Source: Brevirhabdus pacifica (GTDB taxonomy: Bacteria > Pseudomonadota > Alphaproteobacteria > Rhodobacterales > Rhodobacteraceae). From it: 64,000 nt of DNA. Below the pieces are notes generated by a model. That model was not told the origin of the DNA, did no database searches, and saw nothing but the letters and a program-made list of their open reading frames with translations. Location: positions 124,001 to 188,000 of the forward strand of contig NZ_PGFI01000012.1 of assembly GCF_002797755.1 (NCBI RefSeq). Reading direction: 5' to 3'. Of the stretch, positions 51,467-60,889 are shown piece after piece. Made by a program: the position numbers and the translations under genes. The stretch's first letter is position 1; each line of letters starts with the position of its first letter.

Positions 51467-52000
51467 TCAGCGAACGATTGTGCCGGTGCGGCGGATCTTC
51501 CGCTGCAACTGGAGAATGCCGTAGAGCAGCGCCTCGGCGGTGGGCGGGCATCCGGGAACGTAAAGGTCGACGGGCACGATCCGGTCGCAACCGCGCACCA
51601 CCGAATAGCTGTAGTGGTAATAGCCCCCGCCATTGGCGCAGGAGCCCATCGAGATCACGTAGCGCGGCTCGGGCATCTGGTCGTAGACCTTGCGCAGGGC
51701 GGGCGCCATCTTGTTGGTCAGCGTGCCGGCGACGATCATCAGGTCGGACTGGCGCGGGCTGGCGCGCGGGGCGGTGCCGAACCGCTCCATATCATAGCGG
51801 GGCATGGCGGTGTGCATCATCTCGACGGCGCAGCAGGCCAGACCGAAGGTCATCCAGTGCAGGCTGCCGGTGCGGGCCCAGTTGATGACATCCTCGGTCG
51901 AGGTGACCAGGAAGCCCTTGTCCTGAAGGTCGCGGTTGAGGGCGGCGGTCGTGACCTCGCGGTCGGGACCGGCGGTGTTCAGCGCGGTGCTCACTCCCAT
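51467..52000 (-). CDS. nuoB: NADH-quinone oxidoreductase subunit B
   Basis: NuoB holds cluster N2, the last electron donor to quinone. It has 177 residues. Ligands are the vicinal Cys pair in [11 protein letters not shown], the Cys in GSCANGGG and the Cys in [14 protein letters not shown] at 52000 overlaps the nuoA end by 10 bases; a GTG at 51994 that overlaps the nuoA stop as GTGA is an equally possible start and would remove two residues. Confidence 0.97.
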   Translation of the reverse strand: MGVSTALNTAGPDREVTTAALNRDLQDKGFLVTSTEDVINWARTGSLHWMTFGLACCAVEMMHTAMPRYDMERFGTAPRASPRQSDLMIVAGTLTNKMAPALRKVYDQMPEPRYVISMGSCANGGGYYHYSYSVVRGCDRIVPVDLYVPGCPPTAEALLYGILQLQRKIRRTGTIVR

Positions 52001-52356
52001 TCCAGGGCCCCCTTCTTCCATTCGTAGGCGAAACCGATGGTCAGCACGGCCAGGAACACCATCATCGACCAGAACCCGAGCAGGCCCACGTCCTTGAACG
52101 CAACCGCCCAGGGAAAGAGGAACGCCACCTCGAGGTCGAAGATGATGAAGAGGATCGAGACCAGGTAGAACCTGACATCGAACTTCATGCGCGCATCATC
52201 GAAGGCATTGAAGCCGCATTCGTAGGCCGAGACCTTTTCGGGGTCGGGGTTGCGGACAGCGACGATCGTGGCGGCAAGAATCAGGACGACGCCCAATCCG
52301 ATCGCCACACCGAGAAAGACGACAATCGGCAGGTACTCTCGCAGGAGTTCATCCAT
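51991..52356 (-). CDS. nuoA: NADH-quinone oxidoreductase subunit A
   Basis: NuoA is a three-helix subunit of complex I at the arm junction. It has 121 residues: [20 protein letters not shown], the loop [20 protein letters not shown] with the conserved Cys, and [15 protein letters not shown]. The ATG at 52356 is preceded by AAGGAG with good spacing. It is the first gene of the nuo array. Confidence 0.97.
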   Translation of the reverse strand: MDELLREYLPIVVFLGVAIGLGVVLILAATIVAVRNPDPEKVSAYECGFNAFDDARMKFDVRFYLVSILFIIFDLEVAFLFPWAVAFKDVGLLGFWSMMVFLAVLTIGFAYEWKKGALEWE

Positions 52357-52405
52357 ACCAGGCTCCTTGAATTGGGCGGGCCGTAGTCCAGCTTCTTGGC
52401 CGGCA

Positions 52406-52434
52406 GATGTATCCCGTGGAACACAAAGGGTCAA
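52406..52434 (-). promoter_or_regulatory. Candidate sigma-70 type promoter of the nuo operon
   Basis: On the minus strand TTGACC (52434-52429) is followed after 17 bases by TACATC (52411-52406), 50 bases before the nuoA ATG. The -35 matches consensus at five of six positions; the -10 is weak, as is common in GC-rich alphaproteobacteria. It is the only well-spaced pair I see in this gap. Confidence 0.45.
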
Positions 52435-52462
52435 CCAAGCCAAGCATGATTAACTCCCCTCC

Positions 52463-52493
52463 CTAAAAATCGTTGCGAACTCTCCCTGTTCGC
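52463..52493 (-). terminator. Intrinsic terminator-like hairpin after the liu cluster
   Basis: On the minus strand GCGAAC (52493-52488) and GTTCGC (52480-52475) form a 6-bp stem with a 7-base loop, followed by AACGATTTTTAGGG. The T-run is rare for this GC-rich DNA. It lies between the end of liuC (52600) and the nuo promoter, where read-through from liu should be stopped. A second perfect stem without T-run, CGCGACC/GGTCGCG, is at 52545-52561. Confidence 0.55.
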
Positions 52494-52599
52494 CACGCAT
52501 TTACAGCAGCCGTTTCTCTTGCTGGCAAGAAATTCAACAGCTTGCGCGACCTCAGGTCGCGGTGCCGAAACATGTGACTGGTATGCCAGTAGTCCAGAA

Positions 52600-53385
52600 T
52601 CAGCTGGATTTCCAGCCCGGAGAACGCTTCTCGAAGAAGGCGGCGATGCCCTCGGGGGCCTCGGCGCCGCGCCACTGCTCGATCAGGGCCTCGACGCTGG
52701 CCGCGATGACGGCGTCGTCGATGGTCGGTCCCATGCTGCGGGCCAGCCGCTTGGCGGCCGCCACGGCCCCGGGCGCGGTGGCCAGATAGGGCGTGACCTC
52801 GGCCTCGACGGCGGCGTCCAGGGCCTCGGCCGGCATGCTTGCGGCCAGAAGGTCAAGGCGCACCGCCTCGGCGGCGTCGAAGCGGCGGGCGGACATGAAG
52901 ACCCGGCGCGCGCGCCCCTCGCCCATGCGGGCCAGGACATAGGGGCCGATGGTTGCGGGAATCAGTCCCAGGCGAGTCTCGGTAAAGGCGAACCTGGCGT
53001 GATCGGCGCCCAGCGCCACGTCGCAGACCGCCATCAGCCCCAGCCCGCCGCCGAAGGCTTGCCCGTGGATGCGCCCGATCAGGGGCTTGCGCATCTCGTT
53101 CAGTGCGCGCAGCATTTCGGCCAGGCGCCGGGCCTCGGTCGCGCGGGTCTCGGGCGCTGCGGTCAATTGTGCGCGCATCCAGCCCAGATCGGCCCCGGCG
53201 CAGAAGCTGCCCCCTGCCCCGGTCAGAACGACGACCCGGGTCGCGGGATCGCGGCCAAGCCGGGCGGCCGCCTCGGTCAGCTCGGCGATCATCTCGGCTG
53301 AAAGGGCGTTGTGGGTCTCGGGCCGGTCGAGGGTCAGCGTCGACACGCCCCGCGCGTCGGTCTCAAGCGAGAGGGTCGAGAACAT
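52600..53385 (-). CDS. liuC: Enoyl-CoA hydratase-family protein, probable methylglutaconyl-CoA hydratase
   Basis: Crotonase-fold enzyme of 261 residues. The oxyanion-hole motifs are GGSFCAGADLGWM and IHGQAFGGGLGLMAVCDVAL, and the second catalytic region is FTETRLGLIPATIGPYVL, with the Glu of the hydratase pair in FTETRLGL. In this gene order, next to HMG-CoA lyase and methylcrotonyl-CoA carboxylase genes, hydration of 3-methylglutaconyl-CoA to HMG-CoA is the logical reaction. The start at 53385 (MFSTLSLETDARG) gives the normal N-terminus. It is the last gene of the cluster. Confidence 0.88.
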   Translation of the reverse strand: MFSTLSLETDARGVSTLTLDRPETHNALSAEMIAELTEAAARLGRDPATRVVVLTGAGGSFCAGADLGWMRAQLTAAPETRATEARRLAEMLRALNEMRKPLIGRIHGQAFGGGLGLMAVCDVALGADHARFAFTETRLGLIPATIGPYVLARMGEGRARRVFMSARRFDAAEAVRLDLLAASMPAEALDAAVEAEVTPYLATAPGAVAAAKRLARSMGPTIDDAVIAASVEALIEQWRGAEAPEGIAAFFEKRSPGWKSS

Positions 53386-53428
53386 GGGCGATTTCCTTTG
53401 TCTTGTCGGGCGCGGGTGGATGAGGTGT

Positions 53429-54310
53429 TCAGCGGGCAGCGGGCGCGCGCATGGCCTGGGCCATCTGGGCCGCGCGGGCCAGCACCCCCTCGTCCAGCCC
53501 GGTCTCGTAGCCGCGCCGGCGCAGGTGGGCGTTGGCATCCTCGGTCGCGACGTTGCCGGCGGCTCCGGGGGCGAAGGGGCATCCCCCCAACCCGCCGCAG
53601 GCCGCATCGAAGACCCGGAGGCCTGCGTCGAGGGCCGCATCGATATTCTCGAGCGCGAGGCCCGATGTGGCGTGGAAATGACCTGCCAGCCGGTCGGCCG
53701 GCGCCTCCTCCAGCACCAGCTTCAGCATCTGCGCCACGCGCTCGGGCGTGCCCTGCCCCAGTGTGTCGCCCAGCGAAATCTCGTAGCAGCCCATGCGCAT
53801 CAGGCGCGCCACGACCCGGGCCACGTCGCCCGGGTCGGTCTCGCCATCATAGGGACAGTCGGTCACGCAGGAGACATAGCCCCGCACCGGCAGGTCGGCC
53901 TCCTGGGCGGCGCGGGCGACGGGGGCCAGACGGGCCAGGCTTTCATCGACCGAGCAGTTGATGTTGGCGCGGCTGAACCCCTCTGCCGCCGAGGCGAAGA
54001 CCGCGATCTCGTCGGCGCGGGCAGCCAGCGCCCGTTCAAGCCCCTGCATGTTGGGCACCAGCGCGGCATAGCTGACGCCCGGCGCGCGTTGGATCCCGGC
54101 CAGCACCTCGGCGCCATCGGCCATCTGCGGCACCCACTTGGGGCTGACGAAGCTGGCCACCTCGATCCGCGAAAAGCCCGCGCCGCTCAGCAGGTCGATC
54201 AGCGCCAGCTTCTCGGCGGTGGGGATGGGACGGGGTTCGTTCTGCAACCCGTCGCGGGGGCCGACCTCGAAGATCTCGGCGCGGGGGGCGGTGGCCTGGT
54301 CGTCGCTCAT
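53429..54310 (-). CDS. liuE: Hydroxymethylglutaryl-CoA lyase
   Basis: Splits HMG-CoA into acetyl-CoA and acetoacetate, the final step of leucine breakdown. It has 293 residues, a TIM-barrel of the HMGL family: EVGPRDGLQNEP with the catalytic Arg-Asp, GHFHATSGLALENIDAAL with metal-binding His residues, and the signature GLGGCPFAPGAAGNVATED containing the active-site Cys. Its start overlaps the GST stop (ATGA). Confidence 0.94.
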   Translation of the reverse strand: MSDDQATAPRAEIFEVGPRDGLQNEPRPIPTAEKLALIDLLSGAGFSRIEVASFVSPKWVPQMADGAEVLAGIQRAPGVSYAALVPNMQGLERALAARADEIAVFASAAEGFSRANINCSVDESLARLAPVARAAQEADLPVRGYVSCVTDCPYDGETDPGDVARVVARLMRMGCYEISLGDTLGQGTPERVAQMLKLVLEEAPADRLAGHFHATSGLALENIDAALDAGLRVFDAACGGLGGCPFAPGAAGNVATEDANAHLRRRGYETGLDEGVLARAAQMAQAMRAPAAR

Positions 54311-55023
54311 CCGGCGCGCCCCGTGGCGGCACCCGCCGATTCCGCGTCATCGGGGCGGTTCTCGGGCCAGGGCTCGTAGAACTCCTGCTCGTAAAGCCGG
54401 GCGTCATCGGGCGGCAGCGAGGCCTGGAAGCTGGGCCGGTCGGTGATCCGCTCGTACCACTTGCAAAGCTCGGGGTAGGGTTCGATGCGGGCGAAGTGAC
54501 GGCCCATGTAGACCGCCTGCCCGACGCTGATGTCGGCGGCCGAAAAGCCGCTGGTCAGCAGGTAGTCGCGGTTCTCGACCGGGGTCGACAGCCGCCCCTC
54601 GATCGCGTCGAAGCATTTCTCAAGCCGCCGCGCCTCGATCTTCATGATCGTCGGAGAGCGCATCCAATCCTCGTAAAGCACCACGTGCTGCTGGGTCAGG
54701 GCGGCCGTGTGCTGGCTGATGGTTTCGGCGAAGTGTAGCCAGGTCAGCCAATCGGCGCGGTCGGGATCGTCGGGGCGCCGCCACAGGCGGTCGGGGGAAT
54801 GGTTCTCGGCCAGGAATTCGGTGATGGCACCGGATTCCCAGATCACCTCGCCGTTGATCTCCAGCGTCGGCACCCGCCCCGAGGGGTTCAGCGACAGGTA
54901 TTGGGGCGCGCGCAGGGTGCGGTCGAAGGGATAGGTCTTGAGTTCGTATTCAAGGCCCAGTTCGTTCAGCATCCAGAGGGTGCGCATCGAACGGGTCTCG
55001 TGACAATGGTGCAATCGGATCAT
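54307..55023 (-). CDS. Glutathione S-transferase-family protein
   Basis: This 238-residue protein has an N-terminal thioredoxin-like domain (MIRLHHCHETRSMRTLWMLN, then SGRVPTLEINGEVIWESGAI, the glutathione-binding stretch) and an all-helical C-terminal domain from about residue 90. The start at 55023 is preferred over 55041. It sits inside the liu cluster between liuD and liuE with a 4-base overlap to liuE. Its role in leucine degradation is not obvious; detoxifying reactive enoyl-CoA intermediates is a speculation. Confidence 0.87.
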   Translation of the reverse strand: MIRLHHCHETRSMRTLWMLNELGLEYELKTYPFDRTLRAPQYLSLNPSGRVPTLEINGEVIWESGAITEFLAENHSPDRLWRRPDDPDRADWLTWLHFAETISQHTAALTQQHVVLYEDWMRSPTIMKIEARRLEKCFDAIEGRLSTPVENRDYLLTSGFSAADISVGQAVYMGRHFARIEPYPELCKWYERITDRPSFQASLPPDDARLYEQEFYEPWPENRPDDAESAGAATGRAG

Positions 55024-55149
55024 CTCAGCCTCTGCCGACAAGCTGCGGGGTCATGCGCGACCGCCAGCCGGAAGCGGTTGCGCGATGTTTGTGCAAGACA
55101 TAGCGGAGCCGGGCCGCCATGCAACCGCGGCGTGCGCCGGGCCCCGTGC

Positions 55150-57180
55150 TCAGGCGGCATCATCGGCCTCGTCGTCATCGGCCAGCACGATCAGCGATGC
55201 ACCGGCCTCGACCTGGTCGCCCTCGGCGGCCAGGATCTCGGCGATGCGGCAGTCGCGGGGCGCTGTCAGCGTATGCTCCATCTTCATCGCCTCCAGCACG
55301 GCCAGCGGCGCGCCCTCGGCGACCCGGTCGCCGGTGGCAACGCGGATCGCGCGGATCAGCCCGGGCATCGGCGCCTCGATCATGTTGCCGGCAGCGGCCC
55401 CTGCCCCGGCACGGTCCAGCGGATCAACCACATCGAGGATCCAGCTGCCGCGCCCGGTCACCGTCAGCCGCTGACCGTGGCGCATCACCTGTCGGTCAAG
55501 GCGGCGCCCGTCCAGCCACCACTGGCCGCCACGCGTTTCCAGCAGGAGGTCCTTCGCCTCCCCGGCCTCGGCAGGATCGACCCACGCCAGGCGCACCCGC
55601 GCGCGGGTGCCTGTCCCGGCCTGCCCCCCTGCGCCCTGCGGGCCCGGAAGGGCGACGCGGGCCTCGACCTCCCGCCCACCGGCGGGGCCGCCGCCACCGA
55701 CCACCATCCGAACGGTCCATTCCAGCGGCTGCCAAAGGGCAAAGCCCGCGTCTTCCGCCGCCCCGTCCAGGCCCAGCGCGGCCAGCGCGGCCAGGGCCAG
55801 CTCCTCCGGCCCCGGCGCCTCGGGTCCTTTCAGCTTGGCCAGGTTACGCTCGATCAGGCCTGTGTCGACGTCGCCGGCAGCGAAATCGGGTTGGCGCACC
55901 AACGCAGCCAGGAAATCCAGGTTCGTCGTCAGCCCCGCGATCCGGGTCACGTCCAGCGCCCGGCCCATCCGCTGCAACGCCTGCGATCGGGTGGGGGCAT
56001 GCACGATCAGCTTGGCGATCATGGGGTCGTAATAGGGGCTGATGCGGTCGCCGGTCACCACACCGCTGTCGGCGCGGACATCCCCAGGGAATTCCAGCAG
56101 GTCCAGCCGCCCCACCGCCGGCAGGAAGCCCGCGGGCACGTCCTCGGCGTAAAGTCGCGCCTCGACCGCGTGGCCCTTGAGGCCCAGGTCCTGTTGCGTG
56201 GCGGGCAGCGCCTCGCCCCGCGCCACGCGGATCTGCCATTCGACCAGATCGACGCCGGTGACGGCCTCGGTCACCGGATGCTCGACCTGTAGCCGGGTGT
56301 TCATCTCCATGAACCAGAAGCGGTCGGGGCGCAGCCCGTCCGAGCCGTCGACGATGAACTCGACCGTGCCGGCCCCGCTGTAGCCGATGGCCTCGGCGGC
56401 GCGGACGGCGGCCTGGCCCATCGCCTCGCGCATCTGGGGGGTCATGCCGGGGGCCGGAGCCTCTTCGATGACCTTCTGGTGGCGGCGCTGAAGCGAGCAG
56501 TCGCGTTCGAAAAGTTGCACCGCGTCCTTGCCGTCGCCAAAGACCTGAATTTCGATGTGGCGCGGGGCGGTCACGAATTTCTCGACTAGGACATCGGCAT
56601 TGCCGAAGGCGCCCTTCGCCTCGTTGCGGGCCGAGGCGAGGGCGGCGGCGAAATCGCCCGCGTGTTCCACCAGCCGCATGCCCTTGCCGCCGCCGCCCGC
56701 GACGGCCTTGATCAGCACCGGGTAGCCTATTTCCTCGGCGGCGCGGGACAGGCGCGCGTCGTCCTGATCGGCGCCGTGGTAGCCCGGCACCACCGGCACG
56801 CCCGCCTTCTCCATCAGCGCCTTTGCGGCATCCTTCAGTCCCATCGCGCGGATCGCCCTGGCCGAGGGGCCGATGAAGGTCAGGCCGGCTTCCTCCACAG
56901 CCTCGACGAAATCCGGGTTCTCGGACAGGAAGCCATAGCCGGGATGGATAGCCCCCGCGCCCGCATCCCGCGCGGCCTGAATGATGGCGTCGCCCCGCAG
57001 GTAGCTTTCGGCGGGGGTGGCCCCGCCCAGAGACACCGCTTGGTCGGCCTGAAGCACGTGTTGCGCGCCTGCGTCCACGTCGGAATGCACGGCGACCGTG
57101 CCCAGCCCCATGCGCCGCGCGGTGCGGATCACCCGGCAGGCGATCTCGCCCCGGTTCGCGATCAGTATCTTGTCAAACAT
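55150..57180 (-). CDS. liuD: Methylcrotonoyl-CoA carboxylase alpha (biotin) subunit
   Basis: It carboxylates biotin with ATP and bicarbonate for transfer to 3-methylcrotonyl-CoA by LiuB. It has 676 residues: biotin carboxylase domain (about 1-450) with KILIANRGEIACRVIRTARR, the ATP loop AGGGGKGMRLVEH and FMEMNTRLQVEHPVTEAV; a linker/BT domain; and a C-terminal biotinyl domain with the biotin-accepting Lys in LEAMKMEHTL. The pair with LiuB and the leucine gene context separate it from propionyl- or acetyl-CoA carboxylase. It overlaps the NMO-like gene by 8 bases. Confidence 0.94.
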   Translation of the reverse strand: MFDKILIANRGEIACRVIRTARRMGLGTVAVHSDVDAGAQHVLQADQAVSLGGATPAESYLRGDAIIQAARDAGAGAIHPGYGFLSENPDFVEAVEEAGLTFIGPSARAIRAMGLKDAAKALMEKAGVPVVPGYHGADQDDARLSRAAEEIGYPVLIKAVAGGGGKGMRLVEHAGDFAAALASARNEAKGAFGNADVLVEKFVTAPRHIEIQVFGDGKDAVQLFERDCSLQRRHQKVIEEAPAPGMTPQMREAMGQAAVRAAEAIGYSGAGTVEFIVDGSDGLRPDRFWFMEMNTRLQVEHPVTEAVTGVDLVEWQIRVARGEALPATQQDLGLKGHAVEARLYAEDVPAGFLPAVGRLDLLEFPGDVRADSGVVTGDRISPYYDPMIAKLIVHAPTRSQALQRMGRALDVTRIAGLTTNLDFLAALVRQPDFAAGDVDTGLIERNLAKLKGPEAPGPEELALAALAALGLDGAAEDAGFALWQPLEWTVRMVVGGGGPAGGREVEARVALPGPQGAGGQAGTGTRARVRLAWVDPAEAGEAKDLLLETRGGQWWLDGRRLDRQVMRHGQRLTVTGRGSWILDVVDPLDRAGAGAAAGNMIEAPMPGLIRAIRVATGDRVAEGAPLAVLEAMKMEHTLTAPRDCRIAEILAAEGDQVEAGASLIVLADDDEADDAA

Positions 57181-58162
57181 CCTCGTCCCTTCTCCAGCCG
57201 CCGGACAGAAGCCCGGCCGCCTGCTGCGCCATGTCCGCGATGATCTGTGCCGCGGGCCTTATGTCGTGGATCAGCCCCGTCGCCTCGCCGACGACGGCGG
57301 GCGCGATCGTGGCGTCGCCCGTGGAGGCGGCGCTGGTGTAGCGGTCGGCCTCGGCCGGACCGGCGGCACGCTGGCCTTGCGGGTCCCGCGCCCAGCGCTC
57401 GGTATAGGCGTTGCGCAGGGTGCGGATGTCGTAGCGATCTGGCCAGTCCAACCCCCGCGCGATATCGGGCACCGAGGAGCGCAGCGTGTCATCCCCGCCT
57501 GCCGCCAGCGCCGCGCGGTGCAGACCCTCGGGCACCAGCGCCTCGGCACTGGCCCAAAGGCGCGAGCCCACAAGCACCCCGTCCGCCCCCAGCATCAGCG
57601 CCGCCGCAAGACCGCGCCCGTCGGCGATGCCCCCCGCCGCCAGCAACAGGGTCTGGGGGTGCTCGCGGGCCAGCATGTCGGCAACCTCGGGGACAAGGGT
57701 CATGGTGGCGCGGGTCTCGCCGTGGCCACCGGCCTCGGCCCCCTGCGCCACGATGATATCCGCGCCGCTGTCCGCCGCATGACGCGCATCGCGCAGGGTC
57801 TGGACCTGCGCGATCAGCGGCACGCCCGCCGCCAGCACCAAGGGGGCGTAAGGTGCGGGATCCCCAAAGGACAGCATCAGCGCGGCGGGCTTGTGGGCCA
57901 AGGCCTGTTCCAGCAGCTCGGCGCGTCCCTCCAACCGCCAGGTGATGAAGCCGATGCCGGTGGTCTCGTTCCCGGCCGCCGCGCGCTCGGCCTCGATCCA
58001 GCCTGCGTCCCCATAGCCGCCACCGATCAGGCCCAGCCCCCCGGCCCGGGTCACCGCCGCCGCAAGCGCACCGCCCGCCGCAACCGCCATCGGCGCCGAC
58101 AGGATCGGGTGGGTCAGCCCCAGACGCCGGGTCAGGCGGGTGGTGATGCCGGTGTCAGCCAT
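57173..58162 (-). CDS. Nitronate monooxygenase-family flavoprotein
   Basis: This 329-residue TIM-barrel FMN protein of the NMO/2-nitropropane dioxygenase family begins with TRRLGLTHPILSAPMAVAAG and has GADIIVAQGAEAGGHGE, with the conserved His, and the phosphate-binding stretch LLLAAGGIADGRGLAAALML followed by GADGVLVGSRL. Related proteins oxidise alkyl nitronates or act as enoyl-reductase-like enzymes. Its place between liuB and liuD is unusual for the pathway; it may act on a branched acyl compound or be a neighbour only. It overlaps the liuD start. Confidence 0.88.
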   Translation of the reverse strand: MADTGITTRLTRRLGLTHPILSAPMAVAAGGALAAAVTRAGGLGLIGGGYGDAGWIEAERAAAGNETTGIGFITWRLEGRAELLEQALAHKPAALMLSFGDPAPYAPLVLAAGVPLIAQVQTLRDARHAADSGADIIVAQGAEAGGHGETRATMTLVPEVADMLAREHPQTLLLAAGGIADGRGLAAALMLGADGVLVGSRLWASAEALVPEGLHRAALAAGGDDTLRSSVPDIARGLDWPDRYDIRTLRNAYTERWARDPQGQRAAGPAEADRYTSAASTGDATIAPAVVGEATGLIHDIRPAAQIIADMAQQAAGLLSGGWRRDEDV

Positions 58163-58248
58163 GTTCTGCGCACTCTCCCTTATCTCTGATCAACTGCCCT
58201 CGGGCACGATCGCTTTCCTTGCCCGTCGGCGGCCCCTGCCCCGCAATC

Positions 58249-59856
58249 CTACATCCGGAAGACGCCGAAACGCGTCTCGGGGATGGGGGCGTTCAGGGCC
58301 GCCCGCAGGCTAAGCGCCAGCACACGGCGAGAGTGGCGCGGGTCGATGATGCCATCGTCCCACAGCCGGGCCGAGGCATAAAGCGGGTGGGACTGACGCT
58401 CGAACATCTCGATGGTGGGCTGTTTGAAGGCGGTCTCTTCCTCGGGGGTCCAGCTGCCGCCCCCACGTTCGATGGCGTCGCGGCGCACCGTGGCCAGCAC
58501 CCCCGCCGCCTGTTCGCCGCCCATCACGCCGATGCGGCTGTTGGGCCAGCTCCACAGGAAGCGCGGCTGGTAGGCCCGGCCGGACATGCCGTAATTGCCC
58601 GCCCCGAACGAGCCGCCGACGATCATCGTCACCTTCGGCACCTCGGTCGAGGCGACGGCGGTCACCATCTTGGCCCCGTGGCGGGCGATGCCCTCGTTCT
58701 CGTACTTCCGACCCACCATGAAGCCGGTGATGTTTTGCAGGAAAACCAGCGGGATGCGCCGTTGCGAGCAGAGTTCGATGAAATGGGCGCCCTTCTGGGC
58801 GGCCTCGGAGAATAGCACGCCGTTGTTGGCGATCAGGCCCACCGGCATCCCCTCGACATGGGCAAAGCCGGTCACGAGGGTTTCGCCGAAGCGGGCCTTG
58901 AACTCGTCAAAGCGCGAGCCGTCGACCAGCCGGGCGATCACCTCGCGAATGTCATATGGCGTGCGCAGGTCGGCGGGGACCACGCCCAGAATCTCGTCGG
59001 GGTCATAGGCGGGCGGCTCGGGCGGCTGCACGGGCATGCCGGGCTGCGGACCAAGGTTGAGGTTGGCGACGGCCTGACGGGCCAGCGCAAGGGCGTGGGC
59101 GTCATCCTCGGCCAGATAATCGGCAACGCCCGACAGGCGCGTATGCACATCGCCGCCACCCAGATCCTCGGCCGAGACGACCTCGCCTGTGGCCGCCCGA
59201 ACCAGAGGCGGGCCGGCCAGGAAGATCGTGCCCTGATCGCGCACGATGATCGAGACATCGGACATCGCCGGCACATAAGCCCCGCCGGCGGTGCAGGACC
59301 CCATCACCACGGCGATCTGGGGAATGCCCGCGCCGCTCATCCGTGCCTGATTGTAGAAGATGCGCCCGAAATGGTCGCGGTCGGGAAAGACCTCGTCCTG
59401 GTTGGGCAGGTTGGCGCCGCCCGAATCCACCAGATAGACGCAGGGCAGTCGGCATTCGGCGGCGATCTCCTGTGCGCGCAGGTGTTTCTTGACGCTCATC
59501 GGATAATAGGTGCCGCCCTTCACGGTGGCGTCGTTGCACACCACCATCACGTCGCGCCCGTGGACCCGGCCCACGCCCGCGATGATGCCCGCGCCGGGGG
59601 CCGCGCCGTCATACATGCCGTGGGCGGCGGTGGCGCCCACCTCAAGGAAGGGGCTGCCGGGGTCCAGAAGCCCCGCCACCCGGTCCCTTGGCAGCATCTT
59701 GCCGCGCGACAGGTGCCGCTCGCGGGCCTTGTCCCCGCCGCCCGCTGCGGCGGCGCGGGCGGCTTCGGCCGCGGTCTCGAGCAGCGTCAGATGCGCCTTG
59801 CGATTGGCGACGAAGCTGTCGTCGCCGGGGCGGATGCGGGACTTGAGGACGCTCAT
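58249..59856 (-). CDS. liuB: Methylcrotonoyl-CoA carboxylase beta (carboxyltransferase) subunit
   Basis: It transfers CO2 from carboxybiotin on LiuD to 3-methylcrotonyl-CoA, giving 3-methylglutaconyl-CoA. It has 535 residues with two crotonase-like halves. Landmarks are [33 protein letters not shown], and, in the C-terminal half, [20 protein letters not shown], then [20 protein letters not shown]. The NYGMSGRAY motif is typical of MCC beta subunits. The start at 59856 ([15 protein letters not shown]) is the family start. Confidence 0.95.
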   Translation of the reverse strand: MSVLKSRIRPGDDSFVANRKAHLTLLETAAEAARAAAAGGGDKARERHLSRGKMLPRDRVAGLLDPGSPFLEVGATAAHGMYDGAAPGAGIIAGVGRVHGRDVMVVCNDATVKGGTYYPMSVKKHLRAQEIAAECRLPCVYLVDSGGANLPNQDEVFPDRDHFGRIFYNQARMSGAGIPQIAVVMGSCTAGGAYVPAMSDVSIIVRDQGTIFLAGPPLVRAATGEVVSAEDLGGGDVHTRLSGVADYLAEDDAHALALARQAVANLNLGPQPGMPVQPPEPPAYDPDEILGVVPADLRTPYDIREVIARLVDGSRFDEFKARFGETLVTGFAHVEGMPVGLIANNGVLFSEAAQKGAHFIELCSQRRIPLVFLQNITGFMVGRKYENEGIARHGAKMVTAVASTEVPKVTMIVGGSFGAGNYGMSGRAYQPRFLWSWPNSRIGVMGGEQAAGVLATVRRDAIERGGGSWTPEEETAFKQPTIEMFERQSHPLYASARLWDDGIIDPRHSRRVLALSLRAALNAPIPETRFGVFRM

Positions 59857-59893
59857 GCGCGGCGACCCTTGGGGGGCGTGGTCGGGGCAGCGG

Positions 59894-60889
59894 TCATGGG
59901 GTGGCGTCTCCTTCGGCAAGGGGCGGTTCGGTGGGCGCATCGGTGGGCGCATCGGTCGAAACGCCCTCGTGATTGGGCAGCATCCGCCGGGCCATCAGCC
60001 AGCGCTGGCGATAGGCATAGCGGGCGGCGCGGCTGACATCGGTCTGAAAGCTCGCGTTGACGGTGGCGGCGACGATGCCGCCCAGCACGGGCACCACCTG
60101 TGCAGCCTTGCGCTGAAGCAGGCTGACGCCAAGCTGACGGGCGACACGTTCAACCACCGTCTCGACCAGCCAGTCGCTGCCCCGCCCCACCGCCGCGCGG
60201 ACAAGCGGGTTAGAGAGCTGCCGGGCGAGCCGGTTCACCCGGTCCAGCGAGTCGGCCCGCGCCTCGAGGCCCCGCACGGCGGCCAGCTCAAGGATCATCA
60301 GGCGGAAGGCACGCTCGTCGTCGGTATCCTCGCCAAAGCCGTAAGCCGCACCGGTGGCCCGCACGTTTCGCGCGGCCAGCGACAGGGTGGCGGGAATGTC
60401 CAGCGTCAGGCCCAAGCCCCCCATGAGGCCCGCCGCCCCGCCCGTGGCCGCGTTGCCCCCCGCCGACCATGCCTGCACCCGAAGGGCGGCGGCCTCGCAG
60501 GCGTCGATGTCGTCGGTGTCGTGGTCCGGCGGGCCCGAGGGCATGGTCAGCCCCGCCGCCGTGTCGGTGCCCTGCAAGGCGCTGCGCAGGACCGAGACGG
60601 GGATGCGCCCGCGCAGCGCCTCGGCAACCGGGGCGGTCAGTCGGTCCAGCCCGCGCCCCACCTTGGTGGGACGGCGGCCGACGAAATCGCGTTGTGCGGC
60701 GATGGCGCGGCTGACGGCGCGGGCAAGTGCGGCGTCGCGGGCGTCGGGCTGCGGGCCGGTGGCGGGATCGCCCTGTGCCACCTCCGGGCCTGTGGCTGGC
60801 CCGTGGTCGCTGCCCGATCCGAAGGATGCGTCCGCCGGCCCCGTGGTGCCATGGGTGCCGCCGGGCTTTGTGGTGTCAGGGTCGGTCAT
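59894..60889 (-). CDS. EcsC-family protein
   Basis: This 331-residue protein has a disordered Thr/Gly/Pro-rich first 50 residues and then the EcsC-like domain: [20 protein letters not shown], followed by [20 protein letters not shown] and [20 protein letters not shown]. The C-terminal segment ([20 protein letters not shown]) is a Gly/Ala-rich hydrophobic stretch. EcsC proteins are of unknown biochemical role. It overlaps the flavodoxin-like gene by 4 bases and precedes liuB, so it is in the liu transcription unit by position. Confidence 0.8.
   Translation of the reverse strand: MTDPDTTKPGGTHGTTGPADASFGSGSDHGPATGPEVAQGDPATGPQPDARDAALARAVSRAIAAQRDFVGRRPTKVGRGLDRLTAPVAEALRGRIPVSVLRSALQGTDTAAGLTMPSGPPDHDTDDIDACEAAALRVQAWSAGGNAATGGAAGLMGGLGLTLDIPATLSLAARNVRATGAAYGFGEDTDDERAFRLMILELAAVRGLEARADSLDRVNRLARQLSNPLVRAAVGRGSDWLVETVVERVARQLGVSLLQRKAAQVVPVLGGIVAATVNASFQTDVSRAARYAYRQRWLMARRMLPNHEGVSTDAPTDAPTEPPLAEGDATP

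Noticed and set aside
52475-52493. GAAC-N7-GTTC in the nuo upstream region as a LexA box
   Set aside because: The alphaproteobacterial LexA box is a direct repeat (GTTC-N7-GTTC); here the halves are inverted and form a terminator-like stem.
52463-52675. A 70-codon minus-strand frame in the nuo-liu gap
   Set aside because: It overlaps the hairpin with T-run and the end of liuC, has no recognised family, and its start would lie inside liuC.
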